Shown here piece after piece: positions 1-8,244 of a DNA stretch of 18,759 bases. This DNA is from Trachipleistophora hominis (taxonomy: Eukaryota; Microsporidia; Pleistophoridae): assembly GCA_000316135.1 (NCBI GenBank), contig JH993807.1, positions 1-18,759 of the forward strand, in the 5' to 3' direction. The position numbers and the translations under genes were made by a program. Each line of letters begins with the position of its first letter. Within the stretch, counting starts at the first letter, position 1. Under the pieces are notes generated by a model, which was not told the origin of the DNA, ran no database searches, and was given only the letters and a program-made list of their open reading frames with translations.

Positions 1-254
1 TAACAACATGTCACTTATAAATAGTAACAAAAAATGGAATATCATTTTTAATTTGTTCTTGAACTGACCAAACAGCTTGCGAGGTGTCTTTTTATTATGA
101 TGATGATATATCTAAACAGTAACAAAGTGTTAGAACCACAATTAATTTCTGGTGGTCTCTTTATAATACGAAAAACAGCAGAAAATATGTCAATTAATGT
201 CGGGAATGGTAAATTTATTTGAATAATTGAAATATTTTTCAAAAAATTCCTCAT
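1..254 (-). pseudogene. Decayed coding relic, dispersed family A, copy 1
   Basis: Bases 62-107 match bases 15414-15458 at roughly four positions in five. Translated on the minus strand, both give HH-x-N-KKT followed by KL-x-G and a lysine-rich stretch, so the similarity looks protein-derived. Here a stop codon lies just before the conserved stretch, and the similarity resumes upstream at about 120-131 after a length difference. A 68-codon ATG-started frame (48-254) exists in another frame, but it is not the frame shared with copy 2. I see no intact gene. The pattern C-x(9)-C with KK before the second Cys, seen in copy 2, fits a FLYWCH-like zinc finger; this is weak inference. The relic may continue beyond the left edge of the window. 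Confidence 0.3.
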
Positions 255-1401
255 TTACTATCACAGCATAATAAAACATAATAAACACTCTTTTGGTTCA
301 TTGGGGCATTGTAATCATTGGCATTTGATTTATAGAGAATGCAAACTTAAATATATGTTTCGTAGACAAACATAATACGCTAATATACTTGTGATTAAAT
401 TAGGTCATGATGTATTATATTCTGTTTCTTCTATTATGAAAGAAAATTATTATATCGTGAAAGCCATTATACCTCGTAATTTTGCATATATCACGTTATT
501 ATTATAACTGATCAAAACAAAAGCATGGTTGGTAAGAACTCCAATAACTTAGAGAAACTCGATTTTTTAGTTAGTGATTTGCACTTATTTATAACAAACG
601 AAAAAAGCGAATCGGTAGTAAGTGATAAATAAATTATTGAGTTGTACACAGGAATATAGCTCAAATACATTTTAATTAATTACATAATATGCGTGATATG
701 AATTTGTTAATAAAAATCAACTTCATTTAGCTGTATTTCCTACTGCGGACACAACGTGAATAGCAAAAACATTTTAATGTATTTATATGTATTATCATTA
801 ACAAAATATTGATATGTATTTACGCATGTGTCATATCCTACAACTAAAAGCATTTAGGATGGAATGTTTTTGAATTAATTTTTTGAAGATGGTATAAGCA
901 TGTATAATTATTTTAGCTAATTCGTCTTTTTTGGTTATATTGAGCAAAAAAGACTTATCAAATTCTTATCAATTGTAATTACTGTTTATGATGTCGAGTT
1001 TAGATGTTTGATGTCTCTTATTTAATCATTGCCTTCGCGTCAGTTTTTCGTATGTATTCATAAAACTATAACTATTCATTTGTCTTTTATCTAAAGTCGA
1101 AGCTGAATGATTTACTTAATACATTAATTGTTTTTTTCATTTTGATGATTTTTTTAACAAAATTGTTAGTTTTTGGAAAATTTTGGTTTTAGTCGCAAAA
1201 AATGCATGAGCAATGACTATTAAAGTAAATATTCTAAAAATATTGATTCTCACTTAATAAACGCGCTAATAAATTTGAATTGGCGAACATTATAAGTGGT
1301 AAATATTACCAAAGTGCAGCTAAACGTTTGAGTTAGAAATTAAAACTTCAAAATAGAAAAGTAGAGTATTAAGCATTTTTAAGAACTGCGCAAATTGTTT
1401 A
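255..1401. other. AT-rich spacer, no gene seen
   Basis: This is very AT-rich sequence with dense stops in all frames as far as I read it. I found no convincing gene, tRNA, array or long repeat. Confidence 0.5.
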
Positions 1402-1797
1402 TTATTTTTTATTATTATAACTAGCTACATTATTCCGTTTATAGAAAGCAAGTTTAAATTTACGTGCACTCAATTTTGATTGTCTTTTATTGTTCTTAAT
1501 TTTATTTGAAGTCGGCTTAATTTTAGAGTTTCTCCTTTTTTCTGTAGAGACTAAAAAGTAAATTTCAGCCGATGTTAACGATTTATCGAAATGATATCGA
1601 ATCCCATTAACCAAGACCAGTGGCCATGGTTGGTCCCAGCGGATCAGAAGAGTAGGTCTGATTAGATAGTGTGTATGAAGGAAATAATTAAACCGACTTT
1701 TGGTAAAAAGATATCGATCGTAAATGATTTCCAAGTGAGTTTCACAAGATGGAAATTGTATAACAACATATAACTCTTCATTTATCACAACAAACAA
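1402..1797 (-). pseudogene. Decayed coding relic, dispersed family B, copy 1 (most intact)
   Basis: A 131-codon open frame runs on the minus strand, but its first codon is TTG and it contains no Met codon, so it is unlikely to be expressed as a normal protein. Bases 1609-1709 are repeated at 5898-5999 (about 80% identical by eye) and more weakly at 6076-6128 and 17287-17342. The shared protein core is FNYFL, then YLI, then TLL-[IV]-RW and PW. After the core comes VNG-x-x-Y-x-F-x-K, then a Tyr-Phe-Leu strand and a basic stretch ending in IKPT. That order recalls a FLYWCH zinc finger with its Cys residues lost, and the C-terminal 45 residues are strongly basic. The family name is inference; the repetition and the lack of a start codon are read directly. 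Confidence 0.4.
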
Positions 1798-2073
1798 AAT
1801 AATAGTTTTTGATTTTTCATTATCTTTCCACCATTATGGATTTAGAAATATTTGATGCTAAATGAGCTCAAAGTTTAAATCATTTGGTACCATTATTGAA
1901 TAACACTAATATCATATAAAAAACAGCCATTAGAATATAAAATATACCATATATAACATTTATTAACTTTCAATAATATAACTATAGTATTCTCATCTGT
2001 CTTTATTTACATTCAAATAAATATAATCATTTACTACTTAAAGAACATCTAAAAATATAAAAAGAACCATTTT

Positions 2074-2148
2074 ATGGTACCGAATGCCCATAACATTCGG
2101 AAGAATAACTCATTCACTAGTGAAAGTAATTCTATTCTTCAAAAGTAA
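2074..2148 (+). promoter_or_regulatory. Upstream ATG/short frame overlapping the LRR-like gene start
   Basis: An ATG lies 10 bases before the chosen start of the 1189-residue gene, in another frame. It opens a 24-codon frame ending in TAA inside that gene. If transcripts begin upstream of 2074, this would be an overlapping uORF that lowers translation of the main frame. Microsporidian 5' leaders are often very short, so transcription may start after it. Confidence 0.3.
2080..2100 (+). promoter_or_regulatory. Perfect 7-bp hairpin containing the start codon
   Basis: CCGAATG (2080-2086) and CATTCGG (2094-2100) are exact reverse complements separated by seven bases. The ATG of the LRR-like gene is the last part of the 5' arm. 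In RNA this could partly hide the start codon, but chance is possible. Confidence 0.4.
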
Positions 2149-5100
2149 TAAGCCCGATGGTGAAAGTGATTACATTATTCTAAATTCACTTAGCGAGGCC
2201 AAGTTAAAAAATTATATCGATAATAATCAAGTCGAAGATATAGACTTCAAGAAACATATAAGATGGTATGATTCCCGATCCGATGTTTTAAACTTATATG
2301 AAAAAAATACTGATAAGAAAACAGGTAGTTCGTCCCAAGACAAGGGAAATATGTCCAGTAACCGAGACACTTCTAGACAAACAACTGATCAAGACAGTTC
2401 TACACCAACAAATAGTGACAATGAAGAATTTGTTGCATATCTAGAAATACATTTACCTATCTCAAAAGAACTCTATCGGAAAATCAGTGAAATAACACAT
2501 TTGAATGAAATATCTCTTTCGTGTGAAGAAATTTATGAGGTAGTTGATTTAAATTTATTTACTATATTGGATAATACTGAGTCGATCATTTGCGGTATTG
2601 TTAATATACTTCAATGTGACCCAGAAATGATCGAGTCGTTGACAAGCTATTATTGTGAACGAATGCACGCTCTACTAACAACTTTTGAATGGATAGATAT
2701 AAGCGTAGAGGAGGTTGTTGAGTTTTACAACTCGCCTGGATATCCATCATCAATGCTTGATCACATTCAACAAAGTTCTTGTAGGCAGAGTTTGCCATTC
2801 GAGTTGACACTCGGTGTTTTCCATTGGACCAATTGTTTCGGGGCATTCGTGGCCAAGGTCAAAAAACATATAGGCGTCAGATTAAAGGACCCGATGGGAA
2901 ACGAACTTTTTACATTAGGAAATGTCGAGAAATCCCGTGCCGTTATTCTAGAGTTACAGCTTGAATCACTGAACATTAGCTATTTGTTTGATCATATAAA
3001 ATTGGATTCAAAAATTCTGATGAACCATAAACAACAAATTGAAGAAAAGTTTAGCTTAGAAGCAGGTTGCTCGAATATAACGCTAGATATAGATTTTACG
3101 AGCCTCGTATCGGATGAATGTATTGTTGACATGCGTGAGATAAAATCAACCTGTGAAGAGATTTTATCCTCTGACCTTATATGTGGTGATCATATTTCAA
3201 CATTGATTTTGCGGTTTAAGGCCCTTAACTGTGAAATAGATGCCAGTGGAATATTTGGTAAAAAATGCGAACTGTTTTTTAATGGATGTTCTTGGTCATT
3301 CATACAATCTCTAAATGTCGCACCTAAGACATTATGTCTTATCAATATGACATTACCTAAGATAATAGAGCTTGGCCCAGAACTTGAAACTTTTATTTGT
3401 GACAATGTCGTGATGGTTGATGGCCAAACGTTCACTACGGGCCAAAACCTTAAAAATATGCAACTGATAAACGTTAAAGGATGCGCTGTAAAACTTAATG
3501 AGAAATTAACGGTATATTGCCAAGAAAAATCTACTATTGAACATACTATTATTGGTCCAGACTCTCAAATTGTTACTAAACTGGTTAATGTGAAATGTAA
3601 CTCGCTACATAATGATCATGGTGCACCCACCTTTCTAATATATGGTGAGATGAGCAATACATATCTCAAAAATGCGGTTCCTATCAAAAAACCGCACCAC
3701 ATTTTTTTGGAAAACTGCAGAGGAGTGATTAGTTTGGAGGAAATACAACATGTCCAACAATTTCAACTCTCTGGTAGTTTTAACAACAATATAAGGTTTA
3801 TTTTACCGCCTAGAATCGTAGAATTCGGTCTAATCAACGTAGTTCTTCAAGAATCACTTATAATTAGTGATCGTTGTGATGTTTTGAAACTCGATAGTAT
3901 TGAAGCAGGAAATAACTGCACCATTAAAGTTGACAAGGTATGTAATACGATCAAAAGCAACAATATAATGTGCGGCATCAACGTTTTTGACGAGATGTTT
4001 CTCGGAGTATGTGGTGGTTGCAACAACATATCAAGTTTTACTCTGGATATCATTAAAGGTGAAGGTATGTATGATTTACAGATAAAAAAAGCCACTTTTA
4101 GTATCAAAGACAATAATTGTCAATTAATCCAACGAATGTCATTTAATAAAGTTCAATTAAATGACACGCTCATGATAAACATTGATGAAACAGTAGAGCA
4201 CCTATTGCTCGAAAATATTGCGGGGACCGTCGTGTTGTCAGGTAAAGTATATGGCACGTTTACTGCTAATTACGCAATAAGTGCTGCTAAATTGGAGATA
4301 AAACGACAAGAGGTTGATAAGACGTATGATATAACTATCGACAAAATGGCATTTGATAATATGGTAATAATAAATTGTAACACCAATAAGTTACTATTAA
4401 ATAGTGTAAAAATGATGAATAGGAACTTTCTGAGAATAAACGGTGCTTATAATGAACTTACGGTAAATAATTATAGCGGAATAATAAATATAGTAGATGG
4501 TGGTTTTCTGCTTCATGAACAAAATTTAACTGAAGTGTCATTCGCATACAACAAAAAACTAGCCCTGGTGAGTATAAATACCTGGCCTCGAATGTCAAAT
4601 GTCGATTTGACACCCGAAATTAAGAACATATCCATTAACAAAGCCGATGTTGTCAATTTACATGCATTTTACTTACGCAAAGAGTTAGAATCTGTTTCCA
4701 TTACTAATTCAACTGGTAACTTCTTCTTTGAAAAAATGCTTAATCTTTTTAACTTGAAGCTTGAGAAAACGAGTATAGTGATGATGAGTGATATGCAAAA
4801 TGATAAATTGCAAGTCGCGTTAAAAAATCTTAAACTTGAACAATCATTGCAAATTGACAAGCAGGCAGAGAAAATTTTATTAGAAAAGGTAACGATGGCC
4901 GATGGTGCAGCTGTATGTGTTACTTCGGATTGTAAATCGATAGAAATTCAAGAAACTGGTTGCTACATTCAATGGCTCAGCGATACAGGTTCTTTTCACA
5001 GGTTTGTATGTCGGCCAACTGTTAATTACGAATTTGGCAAGTGTTCTGGAGACGGCAATTGGTTTTGTGCCCTCAAAAAGGCACATATACAAGAACATAT

Positions 5101-5653
5101 CAATTTCCCACCCATTATGCGATCAATTGTATTATCTGAGATTGTTGGAGACGAGAACTCAGCAATAATATTGGACGAGACATGCAAGAATCTGCTTGTT
5201 GATCAAAGCTCCATTTCCATAAATTTACGATCCCCGCGTAGTGTCGAAAAGCTGACTGTTTCATTCAGTATCGTAAACTTCATTGAAATATGTTTTCTGG
5301 AGTGCGCTCCGATGAGGATATCATGCCTTTACGTGTTTGAGGACGATGAGCAAAGTGATATCAAAATTATTGTGGATTCGGAAAGTCTTAAGACGCTATC
5401 ATTTAGGCAAGATCGTTTTTACGCCAGCCAAGAAGAATTGTATGCTACTGTTGTGGATGAATTATCCACAATAAAGCAGATAACATCTGAATCACATCCA
5501 CAAAGGCTTGAAAACATATATATGACTGAAGATAGGGATTTGAATTTAATTAATTTGCTTGAAAATCATTTTAGGAACAATATTTCTGATTGCAAGTGCT
5601 TTGGTTATAAATGTATTAACAAAGTTGAAATTTCTTTGCAATATGTTTTTTAA
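2084..5653 (+). CDS. Large leucine-rich-repeat-like protein (1189 aa)
   Basis: One long uninterrupted frame encodes a protein with no catalytic motif I recognise. Residues 75-115 are a low-complexity Ser/Asp/Thr/Asn/Lys linker after a roughly 70-residue N-terminal segment. From about residue 370 onward, short hydrophobic strand motifs recur with Asn or Cys after the strand: LILRFKALNC (374), CELFFNGCS (395), LCLINMTLP (417), TFICDNVVM (436) and MQLINVKGC (459). The spacing is 19-23 residues, as in an irregular LRR or other beta-solenoid, and similar strands continue to about residue 1130. There is no clear signal peptide (SLVKVILFF at 11-19 is short) and no membrane span. The start is the first in-frame ATG; the next Met is residue 90. 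Microsporidia carry lineage-specific LRR families, usually suspected of binding host or parasite proteins; that role is inference. The last 30 residues are Cys-rich (C-x-C, then Cys again). Confidence 0.85.
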   Translation: MPITFGRITHSLVKVILFFKSNKPDGESDYIILNSLSEAKLKNYIDNNQVEDIDFKKHIRWYDSRSDVLNLYEKNTDKKTGSSSQDKGNMSSNRDTSRQTTDQDSSTPTNSDNEEFVAYLEIHLPISKELYRKISEITHLNEISLSCEEIYEVVDLNLFTILDNTESIICGIVNILQCDPEMIESLTSYYCERMHALLTTFEWIDISVEEVVEFYNSPGYPSSMLDHIQQSSCRQSLPFELTLGVFHWTNCFGAFVAKVKKHIGVRLKDPMGNELFTLGNVEKSRAVILELQLESLNISYLFDHIKLDSKILMNHKQQIEEKFSLEAGCSNITLDIDFTSLVSDECIVDMREIKSTCEEILSSDLICGDHISTLILRFKALNCEIDASGIFGKKCELFFNGCSWSFIQSLNVAPKTLCLINMTLPKIIELGPELETFICDNVVMVDGQTFTTGQNLKNMQLINVKGCAVKLNEKLTVYCQEKSTIEHTIIGPDSQIVTKLVNVKCNSLHNDHGAPTFLIYGEMSNTYLKNAVPIKKPHHIFLENCRGVISLEEIQHVQQFQLSGSFNNNIRFILPPRIVEFGLINVVLQESLIISDRCDVLKLDSIEAGNNCTIKVDKVCNTIKSNNIMCGINVFDEMFLGVCGGCNNISSFTLDIIKGEGMYDLQIKKATFSIKDNNCQLIQRMSFNKVQLNDTLMINIDETVEHLLLENIAGTVVLSGKVYGTFTANYAISAAKLEIKRQEVDKTYDITIDKMAFDNMVIINCNTNKLLLNSVKMMNRNFLRINGAYNELTVNNYSGIINIVDGGFLLHEQNLTEVSFAYNKKLALVSINTWPRMSNVDLTPEIKNISINKADVVNLHAFYLRKELESVSITNSTGNFFFEKMLNLFNLKLEKTSIVMMSDMQNDKLQVALKNLKLEQSLQIDKQAEKILLEKVTMADGAAVCVTSDCKSIEIQETGCYIQWLSDTGSFHRFVCRPTVNYEFGKCSGDGNWFCALKKAHIQEHINFPPIMRSIVLSEIVGDENSAIILDETCKNLLVDQSSISINLRSPRSVEKLTVSFSIVNFIEICFLECAPMRISCLYVFEDDEQSDIKIIVDSESLKTLSFRQDRFYASQEELYATVVDELSTIKQITSESHPQRLENIYMTEDRDLNLINLLENHFRNNISDCKCFGYKCINKVEISLQYVF

Positions 5654-5890
5654 TTAAAATGCGATATTTATGAATTACTGTTGGTGATAAGAGATAAAAA
5701 GGGTGTTAGTGTTAAAGACGTAAACACATGTGAAAATCCTGGGGAGAGGAAATCCTCCGGGTTTTCCTGGGAGGGGGGTGTCACGCAAGTTATGACTTGC
5801 GTGTTAAGGTCACTGTTGCGGTAGCAGCATACCTTTCTATTGTTGTGAGGGTGCGCGCGAAGTTGTTGCGCGAGGTGGCGCACTAATTTC
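5654..5890. other. GC-rich, hairpin-rich patch with open frames on both strands
   Basis: Right after the LRR-like stop the base composition changes sharply, and about 5730-5885 is far richer in G and C than anything nearby. The LRR frame stays open for 56 codons after its TAA, to a TAG at 5822. The opposite strand is open from 5883 to 5668 (71 codons, ATG). Both open frames may simply reflect few AT-rich stops. Inverted repeats include GAGGA/TCCTC around 5740, a perfect 9-bp stem at 5782-5803, and GTGCGC (5851-5856) with GCGCAC (5878-5883). I could not match it to tRNA, 5S rRNA, SRP RNA, RNase P RNA or a spliceosomal RNA. It may be an inserted repeat, a structured RNA, or part of the family B debris that follows. 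Confidence 0.4.
5782..5803. repeat. Perfect 9-bp stem, 4-base loop inverted repeat
   Basis: CACGCAAGT (5782-5790) and ACTTGCGTG (5795-5803) are exact reverse complements around TATG. It lies inside the GC-rich patch. No T-run follows, so it does not look like a Pol III terminator. Confidence 0.7.
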
Positions 5891-5897
5891 CTCTATG

Positions 5898-5999
5898 AAC
5901 CAAAGGCCGGCTGCCATGGTTAGTGCCAGCGGACCAGAAGAGTGTGTTTGATTAGGTAGCGAATACAAAGGAAATAATTAAACAAACTTTTGATAAAAA
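5898..5999 (-). repeat. Dispersed family B, copy 2
   Basis: This aligns to 1609-1709 with one gap and about 15 mismatches in the last 80 bases by eye. The minus-strand translation keeps FNYFL, YLI, HTLLVRW and PW but has a stop between RWH and PW and another shortly after, so it is non-coding now. It directly follows the GC-rich patch. Confidence 0.65.
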
Positions 6000-6075
6000 A
6001 ATGGTTCGCCGAACAAAAGTTAGATTTTGGCCATCTGGGACGTGTTTGTTTGGTGAGCTTTGCAGTATCTCCAGG

Positions 6076-6128
6076 AACCAAAGATCAATAACCATAGTTT
6101 TAGATCCAGTGAGCCAGGAAAGTGTGTT
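6076..6128 (-). repeat. Dispersed family B, copy 3 (diverged, partial)
   Basis: Starting at AACCAAAG, this follows copy 2 with many substitutions: CCATAGTT for CCATGGTT, GATCCAGTGAGCCAGGAA for the GCCAGCGGACCAGAAG segment, then AGTGTGTT. The minus-strand reading retains HTFL and W but has stops. It lies about 77 bases beyond the end of copy 2, so this is a short degenerate tandem. Confidence 0.45.
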
Positions 6129-6355
6129 ATTTTTTTGCTGGTGACAACGAGGAGGCAGAGAGGATGCATTTGTAATGATGATGAGATGAATGGTTAGTCA
6201 TCAGACTTTTTGAATAAAATTCTCTTAGTGAAAAAATAACTTCCAATACAGCACCATTACCTTCTATCTCATTTTTCTTTTGATCCAACGGTTAGAAAAC
6301 ACCTACGTTCACTCGTAATTAGGTCTGTCATGATGAAAAGTATTTTTTGATTACA

Positions 6356-6362
6356 CCCTGGG
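6356..6362 (+). promoter_or_regulatory. CCCTGGG motif upstream of the kinase start
   Basis: This GC heptamer ends 14 bases before the kinase ATG in an otherwise AT-rich leader. CCC- or GGG-type motifs close to the start codon are described for microsporidian genes. The match is seen here; its function is inference. Confidence 0.35.
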
Positions 6363-6376
6363 ACACTTAAAACATA

Positions 6377-7351
6377 ATGATCAGTTTATTCCAGGACAAA
6401 TTAAACAACGCCATCACAAAGATAAATGATCTCATGCTTGTTGACCAGTCCATTGAAACAAACCTGCGAACACTATTCTTCAAATATGTAGAAAAAATAG
6501 GAAAGGGCACCTTTGGTTTTGTGGTAAAGATCGAGGAGAACAACACCGGTAATGTATTCGCTCTAAAAACAGTGTATGAAGACAACAAGCATTACTACAG
6601 AGAGAAAGAGATTCTTGAGAACCTGAAGAGCAAACACTTTGTGCGGTTATATGAGTACGCCTATTTTGAGGAGAGCACTGAAGGGCGGTACGTGCAGCTT
6701 GTATTGGAATATATTCCGTTTTCGTTGCGCAATCTAATCATTTCCGATAGGTTTGATTTTTTGAAAAAATTTTACGAAGGCAAAGAAAATTTCGTTGATG
6801 AAATGGTGAAGGATTTTATGAAACAGGGGTTTGAAGGACTGTGCTATCTCCATTCATTTAATATTGCACATCGTGACATAAAACCAGCCAATATTTTGAT
6901 TGATTACGATGGAAAGCTCAAATTTTGTGATCTGGGAAGCGCAAAAAAACTGGAAAACAAAAATAATACAACCTACATTTGTTCAAGATATTACCGGTCA
7001 CCCGAAAATATCATTGGTCTAAAAAATTACACCACAAAAATTGATATTTGGTCCTTTTCACTTTCTATCGCCGAGATAATTACGAGAAAAGTAATTTTTA
7101 AAGGGCAGTCGAATGTTAACCAGCTAGAAAAAATTTTAAATCTGCTTAAAATATCGCAGAAAGATCTTTTGACTATGAAACTGCGTAGAAGTAAACGCGA
7201 AACGATGGGTATAAAGAAATATATGAAGAAGTACACGAGTAATAAGAAGCTCGTAGAGGTGTTTGATAAGACGATAAAGTTCAACTTTAAAAAGCGAAGG
7301 AGTGCGAAACAGGTTTTAGAAATGGAATTATTTAAAAAGACCGTAGAATGA
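6377..7351 (+). CDS. GSK3-type serine/threonine protein kinase (CMGC group), 324 aa
   Basis: This is an ATP-dependent protein kinase of the GSK3/shaggy type. Visible are the glycine loop GKGTFG (42-47), Lys64, alpha-C Glu76, HRDIKPANIL (165-174), a metal-binding DLG (185-187, normally DFG) and the activation loop YICSRYYRSPE (200-210). ICSRYYR and GSAK (187-190) are family hallmarks. Tyr200 matches the activating Tyr of GSK3. Arg75, Arg166 and Lys190 align with the three basic residues that bind a pre-phosphorylated substrate, so primed-substrate recognition is probably kept. After IDIWS the usual A-G-C is F-S-L. The protein is little more than the kinase core, with a 36-residue leader and a basic C-terminal tail (about 268-311). 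No signal or membrane segment is seen. The start is the first in-frame ATG, just after a CCCTGGG motif. Substrates cannot be told from sequence. Confidence 0.93.
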   Translation: MISLFQDKLNNAITKINDLMLVDQSIETNLRTLFFKYVEKIGKGTFGFVVKIEENNTGNVFALKTVYEDNKHYYREKEILENLKSKHFVRLYEYAYFEESTEGRYVQLVLEYIPFSLRNLIISDRFDFLKKFYEGKENFVDEMVKDFMKQGFEGLCYLHSFNIAHRDIKPANILIDYDGKLKFCDLGSAKKLENKNNTTYICSRYYRSPENIIGLKNYTTKIDIWSFSLSIAEIITRKVIFKGQSNVNQLEKILNLLKISQKDLLTMKLRRSKRETMGIKKYMKKYTSNKKLVEVFDKTIKFNFKKRRSAKQVLEMELFKKTVE

Positions 7352-7513
7352 TGGTAATGTAAAAAGAATAGAGCAAAATTGTAATAATTAAGCACTGTTT
7401 TATAATAATTTATGGTTTAATTAACGTGTTACTGTTAAAATGCAAATTTCTATTTTACTGATTAAAATAACGAATTTACCGAATATTCTCTTATATTCCC
7501 GAATGAACGACTG

Positions 7514-8183
7514 TTATCGTGCTGACCGCTCTGCGTGTTTTAGGTAACTGGTCTTTAACACTAGACAAGCTTTTTTATCATGCAATAAATGTAATTCTAA
7601 ACCTTGTTTACGGTAGATACGATGCGTTGTACAACCGTAATCTAACATAACTTTTGTGTTAAGGATCATCGGTAGCCCTACAGCTGTCAATATGTTGATT
7701 TATAGACATAGCAATAGCATTTGTATGAAGGAAGTATGATATTGAGCATAGCACAGTCTATGGCATGGTTATGTTCTGAAAGTGTATCTATAGTGCTGAT
7801 AAGAATCATCTACTGTAAAACCAAGATCGTGCCCGGGTACTAAAAATATTTGCAAGCATTTCCTTGTCCAGACATTTGATCAAATGAATTGCTTTTTACG
7901 CCTATACAAACTAAACTCGTGCATTGTGACCACAAAGGTGGTGTAATTTTTCTATTTTTTAAAATGAACAAGCGTATTTAAGATGTCTCATGGTCCTTAC
8001 CACTTCTTAGCCTACTTTCTATTTAAAAAAGTTCCTCATTTTATAATTACACTCGGGATGTTTCAAGACCCAAAATTTAACATCTATTACATAAACTTTA
8101 TTAGCACCAGTGGTCATTCTATTGTCCTGATTGCTCCGTTTCATTGCCAAATGATTAAATTTGTAAGTATTTTCTAATTCTAA
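7514..8183 (-). pseudogene. Multiply frameshifted relic, FLYWCH-like zinc-finger or transposon debris
   Basis: Read on the minus strand, at least four protein-like frames overlap end to end: 8183-8019 (54 codons), 7977-7840 (45), 7879-7769 (36) with 7809-7687 (40, ATG), and 7699-7514 (61). None is intact, and together they look like one gene with several indels. Finger-like signatures include FWVLKHPECNYKMR in the first frame, W-S-Q-C-x(4)-C in the second, SEHNHAID in the 40-codon frame, and an RIYRK followed by HDKKACLVLKT pattern in the last. The arrangement Y...W-x-C...C...H-x-H is typical of FLYWCH fingers, often linked to MULE-type transposases. The segment MLDYGC in the last frame could instead be a worn retropepsin motif. 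The family call is inference; the chain of frames is direct. The plus-strand 64-codon frame at 7983-8177 is its antisense shadow. Confidence 0.4.
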
Positions 8184-8238
8184 TTACAACTAAAAAGACA
8201 AATTTTAAAACTTTTTCTTGTCGAGTACTTAACCAAAA

Positions 8239-8244
8239 TTTATT
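8239..8244 (-). terminator. AATAAA overlapping the GFAT stop codon
   Basis: On the minus strand the GFAT TAA stop sits inside AATAAA. Polyadenylation-type signals at or in the stop codon are common in compact microsporidian transcripts. Confidence 0.5.

Noticed and set aside
5735..5755. GAGGAAATCCTCCGGG resembling the RNase P RNA CR-I element
   Set aside because: I could find no matching CR-V or other conserved RNase P elements downstream.
6003..6014. GGTTCGCCGAAC as a tRNA/Pol III B box
   Set aside because: It is a small palindrome with no A box or cloverleaf around it.
7440..7547. 35-codon ATG ORF on the plus strand
   Set aside because: Too short, no recognisable feature, and partly antisense to the relic at 7514-8183.
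7983..8177. 64-codon plus-strand ORF with ATG between the kinase and GFAT
   Set aside because: It is antisense to a more protein-like minus-strand frame (8183-8019) that belongs to a longer relic.
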